From NCBI GenBank assembly GCA_003153875.1, contig PMBY01000201.1:1-25906 (forward strand): a stretch of DNA of 25,906 nt. Direction: 5' to 3'. Below, piece by piece: positions 1 through 7,527 of the stretch; position 1 is the stretch's first letter; every line of letters starts with the position of its first letter. The DNA comes from Myxococcales bacterium (GTDB lineage Bacteria > Myxococcota > Polyangia > Fen-1088). The notes beneath the pieces were generated by a model, which was not told the origin of the DNA, made no database searches, and saw only the letters and a program-made list of their open reading frames with translations. Position numbers and translations under genes: made by a program.

Positions 1-134
1 GGCCTTGGGACTTGCCTGCTCGATCACGGGCTGGGTTTGGAAAACGCGCAATTTTCGCGTTCAGTTCCGGTGGCCGGATCCTGGCCCGGTTTCTGCTTGG
101 ATTGCTTGTTGTGGCGGCAGCAGCACTGATTCCG

Positions 135-815
135 GTGGTAGAGCGAAGTCAGGAACAACTGTTCCCCGAAGGGGTATCTCTGGTGACTCGCAGTGACCGA
201 TCGGACGTTTCGGCGTTGTTTCCTGAGGAATTGCGCGCCGTGGTGCGTGCAACGCCTGCGCGTCAGCGGGAATTCGCGTTGGGCCGGCGCTGCGCGCGTG
301 AGGCATTGGCCCTGCTGGGCGGACCCCGTGTCGCGATCCCGGTGGGCCGTTTCCGTGATCCCGTGTGGCCGTTCGGTTACGTCGGCTCGATCACGCACTG
401 TCAGATTTTCTGTGCGGTTGCAGTTGCACGGACGCTGCCCGCGAGCGGCTGCCCCACTATCCGGGGCCTCGGCCTCGACAGCGAGCCGGCCGAGTCGCTG
501 CCCGAAGAACTGACAGGGGTGGTGTGTTCCGCGGAAGAGTGCGAATGGCTCGCCAGCCGGCAGGGTGATGGCTTGCCTTGGGATCGGCTCTTCTTCTGCG
601 CCAAGAAGAGCGCCTACAAGTGTCTCTTCCCGACCACCCACCGGTTCCTCGAATTTCGAGACATGGGCGTGAGTTTCGCTGCGGAGCGTGGCTCGTTCGA
701 CGTGAAACTGCCCAGTCTGTACGGTTCGCCGTCGCACTTGCTCGGGCGCTACCTGATACGGGACGACCTCGTGTTGAGCGCGACGACCTGGATTGAGGAA
801 CTCGCGCGTCCTTGA
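135..815 (+). CDS. EntD-type 4'-phosphopantetheinyl transferase
   Basis: Transfers the phosphopantetheine arm of CoA to carrier-protein domains (PKS/NRPS/fatty acid type). Family landmarks are present: a GRRCAREAL segment, the P-x-WP-x-G-x-x-GSITHC motif (about residues 76-89), GLGLDSEP with metal ligands Asp115 and Glu117, and a C-terminal FFCAKKSAYK helix. The reading frame is open to the left window edge and its only earlier start is a TTG at 12. That longer form would add a hydrophobic stretch not expected in this cytosolic enzyme. The GTG at 135 gives 226 aa and places LFPEGV where EntD relatives begin, so I prefer it; a GTG at 183 is also possible, and no start has a convincing ribosome site. 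Odd feature: the usual Glu of the AKES motif is Lys158 (codon 606-608). It ends 4 bp before a convergent gene. The carrier-protein partner is not in the window. Confidence 0.85.
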   Translation: MVERSQEQLFPEGVSLVTRSDRSDVSALFPEELRAVVRATPARQREFALGRRCAREALALLGGPRVAIPVGRFRDPVWPFGYVGSITHCQIFCAVAVARTLPASGCPTIRGLGLDSEPAESLPEELTGVVCSAEECEWLASRQGDGLPWDRLFFCAKKSAYKCLFPTTHRFLEFRDMGVSFAAERGSFDVKLPSLYGSPSHLLGRYLIRDDLVLSATTWIEELARP

Positions 816-819
816 CCTG

Positions 820-2385
820 CTACTTGCCGATGCCCTTGGCAGTGAGCCAGTCGAACATGGCCTTCTCCGCGTCGGGCCAGGCGGTGGCCGGGGAGGTGAA
901 TCCGTGACCGGCGCCGGCCACCAAATGTATGCTGGCATCTGCGCCCGCTGCCACTAGGTTGGCGACCAACTTTTGACTGTCCGCCACCGGTGCGGTGTTG
1001 TCGTTCGCCCCTTGCACAACGATGAGCGGCGGAATGTCGCCACGAACATAGGTCATGGGGCTGACTTGTTTGGCTATCGCCGCGCGGTTGGGCAGGCTTG
1101 TGGGAAGCCAACCCGCGGCCACGGCGTTGATCTCGGCCTCGATATCAGCGGGACCGTAGCCATCGACGATGCCGGCAATCTTGAAATCAGTCGGGGAGGT
1201 GGGCCCGAGTCCCCCGGCAGGAGTAGTCATTCCGACCATCAACGCCAAGTGCCCGCCGGCGGAAGCGCCGGTCACCACGTACTTGGTTCGGTCGCCGTGG
1301 AAATAGTCCATGTAGTTCCAGCACCACTGCGCGGCCAGCAGCGCGTCCTGCACGGCCGCCGGGGCTGGCGCGCCGTCAACGGTTCCGTCGTTGACCCGGT
1401 ACTCGGCGTTGCACACCATGAATCCGTGCGCCAGGAAGCGGTCGAAGAACGTCGACATGTGGTCCTTCCCGGAACCGTAGTTGTTGGTATACGAGTGAAT
1501 CCAGGCGCCGCCGTGGAACATGATCACCATGGGCAGCACCTGGGTTCCCTTGGGTCCGGCCCCGGTCGGGTAGATGATGTCGAGGCGTTGAGCGGTCAAG
1601 GGCCCGTAGGGGTAGTTGCCCTCGACCGTGTAGCCAGGGGCGCTCGAGATGGGGACCTTGGAAGCGGTATCGCGAACCGGAGGCGCCAGTGTCCCCGTCG
1701 TGGTCGTCCCTCCACTGCCACCAGCGCCGCCGCCCTTGCCGCCCGTGGATGCGCCACCGCTGGCAGTCGATGAGCCGCCAATCGATCCCCCGCTGCCTCC
1801 GAGCGCGCCCGCGGATCCGCTCGTGCCTCCCGACAGCGAACTCGAACCACCGGTCTTGCCTGAGGTCGAGATCGAACCGCCGCCGTTGCTGGACGCTGAG
1901 CTTGAACCGCCTGTCTTGCCAGACGAACCTCCTGTGGGCGTCGGGCTTGAACCGCCGATGTTGCTTGACATCGAGCTTGACCCACCGCCGTTGCTGGACG
2001 CTGAGCTTGAACCGCCGGCGTTGCCAGACGAACCTCCTGTGGGCGTCGAGCTTGAGCCACCCGTGTTGCTGGACAGCGAGATCGAACCGCCGGTGTCGCC
2101 TGGCGCCGAGCTTGAGCCGCCGGTGTTGCTGGAAACTGAAGTTGTCCCGCCGCCAGAACCCGCGTTTGATCCGCCCGAGGCGAGCGGGGTGGACACGCCG
2201 CCGCTTCCCCCGGTTCCTGCGGTCTGAGTCGGCCCGGGTTGACCACTGGTGGAGCTGGTGCAGCCGGCGAGCAAGGCGACCGTCAATGCGCCGATCAGGT
2301 CTCGGGACACGCTTCCGCAATGGCGGCCTGGCAGCGATGCACCTGCTACGACATCTGCCAGGTGATGGTTACTTCTCATTCGCAT
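820..2385 (-). CDS. secreted alpha/beta-hydrolase lipoprotein (BD-FAE/acetyl-esterase-like)
   Basis: 521 aa. The start at 2385 is chosen because AAGGAG lies 6 nt upstream; the open frame extends 16 codons further without support. A basic/hydrophobic leader ends in the lipobox LAGC (Cys42), so it is probably a lipoprotein. Residues about 45-240 are an extremely Ser/Gly-rich linker. From about residue 242 follows an alpha/beta-hydrolase with oxyanion motif HGGAW (291-295), nucleophile elbow GASAGG (Ser375), acid in GANDNTAP (Asp462) and base in AGHGF (His494), so the triad is complete. The family (COG0657/BD-FAE type) hydrolyses short acyl or feruloyl esters, often on plant polysaccharides; the substrate here is unknown. 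It is divergent from the beta-helix gene across 188 bp in which I see no convincing promoter, and convergent with the PPTase gene. Confidence 0.85.
   Translation of the reverse strand: MRMRSNHHLADVVAGASLPGRHCGSVSRDLIGALTVALLAGCTSSTSGQPGPTQTAGTGGSGGVSTPLASGGSNAGSGGGTTSVSSNTGGSSSAPGDTGGSISLSSNTGGSSSTPTGGSSGNAGGSSSASSNGGGSSSMSSNIGGSSPTPTGGSSGKTGGSSSASSNGGGSISTSGKTGGSSSLSGGTSGSAGALGGSGGSIGGSSTASGGASTGGKGGGAGGSGGTTTTGTLAPPVRDTASKVPISSAPGYTVEGNYPYGPLTAQRLDIIYPTGAGPKGTQVLPMVIMFHGGAWIHSYTNNYGSGKDHMSTFFDRFLAHGFMVCNAEYRVNDGTVDGAPAPAAVQDALLAAQWCWNYMDYFHGDRTKYVVTGASAGGHLALMVGMTTPAGGLGPTSPTDFKIAGIVDGYGPADIEAEINAVAAGWLPTSLPNRAAIAKQVSPMTYVRGDIPPLIVVQGANDNTAPVADSQKLVANLVAAGADASIHLVAGAGHGFTSPATAWPDAEKAMFDWLTAKGIGK
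1881..2055. repeat. tandem 105-bp (35-codon) repeat within the Ser/Gly linker
   Basis: Bases 1881-1950 recur at 1986-2055 with only a few differences (for example CTGTCTTG against CGGCGTTG), a period of exactly 105 bp or 35 codons. It encodes a GGSSS-TPTGG-SSG type linker segment twice. The in-frame length and near identity suggest recent duplication by slippage or unequal recombination, changing linker length without disturbing the downstream hydrolase domain. Confidence 0.8.
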
Positions 2386-2573
2386 TGATGGCTCCTTGGG
2401 CGTTTTCGTACGTCTCTGCGCCGCAGTGCTCACCGTGACCGACGAATACTAGAATAATCGACTCTATCCCCACTCCCCAGCACATAGCCCAACTATCATC
2501 CAAGATCGGGCTGTCAGCATCGCCCCGCGCAAGAGGGCTTGCCAGCAGGAATGGGCGGTGTGAGCATTCGATC

Positions 2574-4241
2574 ATGCGCATGCGAACTCTCCGCAAACAG
2601 GGGCTCGCCTTGGCATGCACGTTGGCTTCGTTCGCGGGTGCAGCGCACGGTGCCACCATCGAAGTCACCCCGGCCGATTCGTTCGCCAAGATCGAAGGAG
2701 CCAAGCCGGGCGACGAGGTGATCATCGCGCCGGGCACCTACAAGTTTCGTGTCTACTTGCAAACCAAGGCCACGGCCACTCAGCCCATCGTCATTCGCGC
2801 CAAGGATCCGGCAAACCCTCCGGTGTGGGACCTCAACGGCAGCACTGTCGAGGCTGCCCCAGGAAGCTACACCGCAGGAGATCGCGGCCGCGGGTGTTGG
2901 CAGTTCAGCGGCGCCGAGAATATCCAGGTCTCGGGCATCGTCATCACCGGTTGTCACAATGCCGGCTTCAATTCGGCGGGGGTGCGCTACTACGAGACAT
3001 CCAAGGGCATCAAGCTCAGCAATGTGGTGTTTCGCGACAACGACAATGGTCTCACCGGGGGCAGCCAGGACAGCGAAATCACGGTGGAGTACTGCGAGTT
3101 CGACAGGAACGGCAACCTGTCGGCCTCGACCAGCGCGCCCTCGCATAATATCTACATCTACGGAGGCACCTTCGCCCTGCGCTATTCGTACGCGCACGAT
3201 CCCATCCAGGGGCAGAACTTCCACATTCGAGCCCACGATGCCGTCATCGAATACAACTGGTTCTCGCGTGCCAAGTCGTATGGGGGCGACCTGATGACCG
3301 ACGACGACAACGACGGCACCACGGCCGCCACGCAGAACATGACTTTGCGCGGGAACCTGATCGTGCAAGGAAGCACGCAGTCGAATACGTCGCAGATCGT
3401 GGCCGTGTACAACGACGCCGGTGCGGCCAATCTCACCCTGAACGTCAAGCTCCTGTACAACACCTTCGTGGGCACCACCGGCGGGCGCGCGGCGCTGGTG
3501 CACCTGTCCAACGCTGACGCCACCACCATGAGCGCCGAGCTGGACGACAACATCATTTACGGCACGAGCAGGCCCACGCTGGTTGAGGACACAGCAAACG
3601 GAAAGGTCACTGGTCAGAACAACTGGCTGATGACAGGTGCCGACGCAACCGGGCTCACTGGCTCGGTGATGGGCGCTGACCCCAAGTTCGCCAACGCCGC
3701 GCAGAATGACTTCACGCTGGCGGCGGGAAGCACCGCAATCGGCGCCGCGCTCACCTCGATCGTGGGTCTGCCGGATCACGAATACTACCGGGATGAAACG
3801 GTTACGCGGCAGTACCGCGTGCGAGCGACCGCGAAGGACATGGGCGCGTTTGAATCGACCACGCAAGGCCCCGGCATCAGTCCGACCGGTGGCGCCGCCA
3901 CGGGCGGAACCGGCGGCAGCACCGGCGGGGCCACGGCTGCGACCAGCAGCGGTAGCGGGGGAACGGGCGGGACTGCGACGAGCGCCATCGTTGCATCAGG
4001 GGGCGCGACCATCGCGGGCGGGACCAGCGCCGGAGCCGGGACGACGGCGAGCCCAGCAGGTGGCGGTGTTGCCAGCGGCGGAACGACCGCTGCCACGAGC
4101 GCGACAACTGCCGGAGGGAAGTCGGGGTGCGGCTGTCGTCTGGCTGGCGTCGAGAGTAGCACCACCCCCTGGGGCGAGCTGCTGGTGCTCGGCGCCTTGC
4201 TGACGAGAAAACGTCGCCGCCGGCCTGCGATGCAGGAATAG
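2574..4241 (+). CDS. secreted right-handed parallel beta-helix protein with MYXO-CTERM-type tag
   Basis: 555 aa. Signal peptide MRMRTLRKQG...AAHG with probable cleavage after AHG (about residue 26). Residues about 27-430 resemble pectate-lyase/chondroitinase-B-like beta-helix proteins: an opening like TIEVTPADSFAKIEGAKPGD, then N/G-rich rungs such as NNGLTGG-type turns and GQNFHIRAHDAVIEYNWF. A Gly/Ala/Thr linker (about 435-515) follows. The C-terminus is a MYXO-CTERM-style tag: Cys519-Gly-Cys521, hydrophobic segment about 530-545, then RKRRRR. In myxobacteria such tags mark surface proteins processed by a dedicated sorting protease. Catalytic residues cannot be assigned, so polysaccharide lyase activity is inference. 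The ATG at 2574 lacks a strong Shine-Dalgarno; ATG 2580 is an alternative. The phosphofructokinase gene follows 12 bp later. Confidence 0.85.
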   Translation: MRMRTLRKQGLALACTLASFAGAAHGATIEVTPADSFAKIEGAKPGDEVIIAPGTYKFRVYLQTKATATQPIVIRAKDPANPPVWDLNGSTVEAAPGSYTAGDRGRGCWQFSGAENIQVSGIVITGCHNAGFNSAGVRYYETSKGIKLSNVVFRDNDNGLTGGSQDSEITVEYCEFDRNGNLSASTSAPSHNIYIYGGTFALRYSYAHDPIQGQNFHIRAHDAVIEYNWFSRAKSYGGDLMTDDDNDGTTAATQNMTLRGNLIVQGSTQSNTSQIVAVYNDAGAANLTLNVKLLYNTFVGTTGGRAALVHLSNADATTMSAELDDNIIYGTSRPTLVEDTANGKVTGQNNWLMTGADATGLTGSVMGADPKFANAAQNDFTLAAGSTAIGAALTSIVGLPDHEYYRDETVTRQYRVRATAKDMGAFESTTQGPGISPTGGAATGGTGGSTGGATAATSSGSGGTGGTATSAIVASGGATIAGGTSAGAGTTASPAGGGVASGGTTAATSATTAGGKSGCGCRLAGVESSTTPWGELLVLGALLTRKRRRRPAMQE

Positions 4242-4253
4242 GATGTAGCGAGA

Positions 4254-5603
4254 ATGATCTACCAAGACATCCTGAGCAACCCCGACCAATGGAGCTTCGC
4301 GGTTCAATCGCTTGGGCCGCGCGCCGAGGTTTCGCCTTTGCGGGGCCGGCAATTCGTCGACGATCAGGAACAGATCACCTTTGCCAGCCAGGTGAAGAAC
4401 ATTCGGGCGCTCATGCAGAACGCCAAGGTGTTCCCGGCTTTCCAGAAAGCGGGACCGCGCGGGAAGATCTTTTTCCGCCCGGCGAACACGCGGGCCGGCA
4501 TCGTCACCTGTGGCGGCTTGTGCCCGGGCCTCAACAACGTCATCAAGGGCTTGGTGAAGGTGCTCTTCCATGACTACCAGGTCACGGCGATCGCGGGCTT
4601 CAGGTACGGCTATCAGGGCCTGGTGGCGAAATACGGCCACGCCCCGATGGAACTGACGCCGGCGTTGGTGGACGAGATCCACAAGAGTGGCGGCACCATC
4701 CTGGGATCTTCCCGCGGCAACCAGGATGCGGGCGCCATGGTCGATACCCTGGAGAAGATGCAGGTGAACCTGCTCTTCTGCATCGGCGGTGACGGAACCC
4801 TGCGCGGGGCCAAATCGATCGCCGACGAAATCGCGCGCCGCCGGCGCCCCATCAGCGTGATTGGCATTCCCAAGACCATCGACAACGATCTGCGTTTTGT
4901 CGAGAAGACCTTTGGTTTCGAGACCGCGGTGCAGGCCGCCGACGAGGTCATCACCTCGGCTCACAACGAGGCGGAAGGCGCCGACCATGGCATCGGGATC
5001 GTGAAGCTGATGGGACGCGATTCGGGTTTCATCGCCGCGGCGGTAACTCTGGCCAACTCAGTGGTCGACTTCTGCCTGGTGCCTGAGATCAAATTCTCCT
5101 TGGAAGGGGAGCACGGGTTGTTCCAGGCGGTGGAGCGCAGGCTCGCGCAATCCCGTCACGCGGTGATTGTGGCGGCCGAGGGGGCCGGGCAGTGCCTCTT
5201 CGCCGCGAGCGAGGCCAAGAAGGATGCCTCGGGCAATGTCCTCAAGCACGACATCGGGGTGTTCCTCAAGGACGAGATGGGCCGGCATTTCAAGCAGTCA
5301 GGCAAGGACGTGTCGATCAAGTATCTCGACCCCAGCTATCACATCCGCAGTGTGGCCGCGAACTCGGCCGACGCGATCTTCTGTTACCTGCTGGCCGAGA
5401 ACGCCGTACACGCCGCCATGGCTGGCAGGACCGGCATCGTCATCGGCCACTGGAACAACTACTTCACCCATGTGCCCATCGAGCTGGCCACGGGCGAGCG
5501 TCAGAAGATCGACCTGGACGGGGCTCTCTGGAATGGCGTGCTCAGCGCCACCCAGCAGAACGTCTTCCTGGGCAGCTCGGCCGAGGGTCCCAGCAATTTG
5601 TGA
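4254..5603 (+). CDS. 6-phosphofructokinase, probably ATP-dependent (long clade)
   Basis: 449 aa cytosolic enzyme phosphorylating fructose 6-phosphate to fructose 1,6-bisphosphate in glycolysis. Motifs in order: GGLCPGLNN (87-95), GGDGT (178-182), PKTIDND (206-212), MGRDSG (253-258) and EIKFSLEG (278-285). An N-terminal extension of about 80 residues before the core is usual for the long-clade enzymes. The phosphoryl-donor site has Gly181, equivalent to E. coli Gly104, where PPi enzymes carry Asp; this points to ATP. Lys207 stands where E. coli has Gly124, a Gly/Lys combination known from ATP-dependent plant and trypanosomatid-type enzymes. The ATG at 4254 has an AGGAT-type site about 10 nt upstream. 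It may be co-transcribed with the beta-helix gene 12 bp before it, though no functional link is evident. It ends 12 bp from a convergent gene with no visible terminator. Confidence 0.92.
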   Translation: MIYQDILSNPDQWSFAVQSLGPRAEVSPLRGRQFVDDQEQITFASQVKNIRALMQNAKVFPAFQKAGPRGKIFFRPANTRAGIVTCGGLCPGLNNVIKGLVKVLFHDYQVTAIAGFRYGYQGLVAKYGHAPMELTPALVDEIHKSGGTILGSSRGNQDAGAMVDTLEKMQVNLLFCIGGDGTLRGAKSIADEIARRRRPISVIGIPKTIDNDLRFVEKTFGFETAVQAADEVITSAHNEAEGADHGIGIVKLMGRDSGFIAAAVTLANSVVDFCLVPEIKFSLEGEHGLFQAVERRLAQSRHAVIVAAEGAGQCLFAASEAKKDASGNVLKHDIGVFLKDEMGRHFKQSGKDVSIKYLDPSYHIRSVAANSADAIFCYLLAENAVHAAMAGRTGIVIGHWNNYFTHVPIELATGERQKIDLDGALWNGVLSATQQNVFLGSSAEGPSNL

Positions 5604-5615
5604 GGGTTGGTCGTT

Positions 5616-7325
5616 TCACAGTCCCGCGCAGGCCGGCAAGGCTTCCGCGGTGTAGGCCAGGCTCCTCAGGTCATCCGCCAGGCGCTGGATTCCCGCTGGA
5701 ATGGGTTGACACGAATTCATATAGGGCGAGGGACATGGATTCCCGACCAAGATGTTTTCCCCGCTGGCCCGCGTGATGGACCAGACAGATCCGTCCACCG
5801 GTCGCTGGTCAACGCCATAGACGTGCGAAAGGGTAAGCCCAAAGGCGAACTGAACATCGGCGTCGTTCAGATCCTGGGCAATCGTGGAAATGGAAACAAC
5901 TCCCGATGCACCACAGGCCGGCAGGGTCGGCGAACAGGTTGGGCGGCCATCCTTGCTGCTGTAGTAATTGCGAGTCACGGTCATGCGGCCTGCGGTATCC
6001 AAGGCGAAGCTGTCCTGAAAAGAAACCTTGCCGCCATTGGAGCCGAAGGTCAGTGCGGAAGAGAGCGAGCAAACCAGCGTGGGAGCGTCAGGAGGAAAGC
6101 AAGCGCGCGCGGTGCAGGCAATTCCAGCGACGGTGCACTCGCAGGTGTTGCAACCATCGCCAGAGTCCATCTTCTGCCCGACGGGAATCACCTCGCCCTG
6201 CCAGGTGCAGCCCGCGCTGCCGGCATCGGGAATTCCCGCGCAAGGGCCAATCTTTCCTGACGACGGAGCCGAGGCGTAGACGATGGTGATGGAATTCGGT
6301 GAGGGTTGTTGGCTCTGCACAGGAAGGATTGTCTGTCCATCGCATCCGCACATTCCTGCCGGCGTCAGACAAGCGCCCTTCTGGCAGTTGCTCTGCACGC
6401 ACACACCCTTGGCCGCGCATCCGTCGGCAACAGGATAGCCGCAGCTCAAACCCGCAGGACAATCGCCGTCTTTCACGCAGGCTGCTGCGCCTGCGTCTGG
6501 CGGCTGGACGATGTTCGGGGAATACGGATAGATCTCGGATTCGGGTATGCCGAGATCCTGCGCGAGCTGACTCCAATAGGCAGAGTCCGCGGACCGCACA
6601 CATGTGCCTGGTATGGACACCGACTGGCAGCCGTTCGGATCGGCTGTCACCGTCAGTGTGCCTCCGCTGGCCAGGCTAAAGGTGAGCTGGTAGGTGACAC
6701 CCCAGTCGACAGGACATGAGTGGCTCCCTGGTGCAGGGGTCCGTTGAGCCACGAGCAACGCCAGGGTTGCCTGGTACGCGTCCTGAGCCTTGGTCGCATC
6801 GGTCACCGTGATCTGCACCGGAGGCGGAAGATTGGACGGGATAGTGCTGGATGTACTGAAGCGGAGCAAGGTCACTTCATCGAAGGCAGGAGGCGTCCCT
6901 CCGTCCACGAATGCACAGTTCCCCGAGCCGGTACCGATCGTGCCGCCGGTGCCGCCGGTGCCGAACGCGCCGCCCGTGACCATGCCTGCAGAGCCGCCCA
7001 CGCCCCCATCGGGTTCACAGTCGGGGATCGGGCAGCCACAGAGATTGGGTCTTGGTTGCCCAGCCGGCACACAGGGCCCCAAGACGCACTCCGTGACGAG
7101 ACACGTACTCGTTCCACTCGCGCCGGCGCCGGCGCCACTCACTCCGCCAGTCACGACTCCACCCGCACTGCTTGTGCTGCCAACGCCGCCTGCGTGGCCT
7201 CCCAAAGCCGTGCCGCCGGCGCCCGCGGTTCCCTCTGCAGGCTTCAACCCCGAACGACTACTACACGCCGATCCCAGCAAGACAGTCACAGACAGGGCGA
7301 CGACGCCGACAGAGACTCTGCGCAT
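5616..7325 (-). CDS. Cys-rich secreted lipoprotein, function unknown
   Basis: 569 aa. The start is supported by GGAGG 5 nt upstream. A short basic/hydrophobic leader ends in LLGSAC (Cys21), a lipobox-like site with Gly at -3, so lipidation is likely but not certain. A Gly/Ala/Thr linker covers about 25-75 and again about 105-135. Between and after these are Cys-rich segments: CLVTECVLGPC, a CGCPIPDC cluster, CVKDGDCPAGLSCGYPV and CGCDGQTI. The DGDCPAGLSC...CGCDG pattern is common in myxobacterial secreted proteins of unknown role and suggests disulfide-bonded extracellular modules. No catalytic motif was recognised. The upstream region holds two operator-like palindromes (7431-7486), suggesting it is specifically regulated. 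It is convergent with the phosphofructokinase gene. Confidence 0.8.
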   Translation of the reverse strand: MRRVSVGVVALSVTVLLGSACSSRSGLKPAEGTAGAGGTALGGHAGGVGSTSSAGGVVTGGVSGAGAGASGTSTCLVTECVLGPCVPAGQPRPNLCGCPIPDCEPDGGVGGSAGMVTGGAFGTGGTGGTIGTGSGNCAFVDGGTPPAFDEVTLLRFSTSSTIPSNLPPPVQITVTDATKAQDAYQATLALLVAQRTPAPGSHSCPVDWGVTYQLTFSLASGGTLTVTADPNGCQSVSIPGTCVRSADSAYWSQLAQDLGIPESEIYPYSPNIVQPPDAGAAACVKDGDCPAGLSCGYPVADGCAAKGVCVQSNCQKGACLTPAGMCGCDGQTILPVQSQQPSPNSITIVYASAPSSGKIGPCAGIPDAGSAGCTWQGEVIPVGQKMDSGDGCNTCECTVAGIACTARACFPPDAPTLVCSLSSALTFGSNGGKVSFQDSFALDTAGRMTVTRNYYSSKDGRPTCSPTLPACGASGVVSISTIAQDLNDADVQFAFGLTLSHVYGVDQRPVDGSVWSITRASGENILVGNPCPSPYMNSCQPIPAGIQRLADDLRSLAYTAEALPACAGL

Positions 7326-7430
7326 GGAATCCTCCAGGTGGTCAACGAACCAGCAATCTGCGTGCCGGATCCGGCGCCACGGTTGCCGGACCTATTGCCT
7401 TGCAACGACGCGGACATCGGTGCCCCGCGA

Positions 7431-7486
7431 GCTCAGAATTCTGAGCCAGCGACTCAATCAACGCAGCGCGGTTTCAGAATACTGAG
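7431..7486. promoter_or_regulatory. pair of operator-like palindromes upstream of the Cys-rich lipoprotein gene
   Basis: A perfect 16-bp palindrome GCTCAGAATTCTGAGC lies at 7431-7446. A second copy with one mismatch, TCAGAATACTGAG, lies at 7474-7486. Their centres (7439 and 7480) are 41 bp apart, close to four helical turns, so bound dimers would sit on the same face. They lie 106-161 bp upstream of the lipoprotein start (7325, minus strand) and beyond the 3' end of the BtaA-like gene. A further perfect 12-bp palindrome, GCCGGATCCGGC, is at 7364-7375. No matching regulator is recognised in the window. Confidence 0.5.
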
Positions 7487-7527
7487 GCCACCAAGACGGT
7501 TGGATCAGGGATCGGCGGGACCGTCTA

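Noticed and set aside
4254..5603. PPi-dependent phosphofructokinase
   Set aside because: GGDGT has Gly at the donor position; PPi enzymes have Asp there, although the PKTIDND Lys alone would be compatible.
7401..7416. Minus-strand TTGCA with an upstream TG, resembling a sigma54 promoter for the Cys-rich lipoprotein gene
   Set aside because: The invariant GG of the -24 box is GT and the remaining -24 bases do not match.
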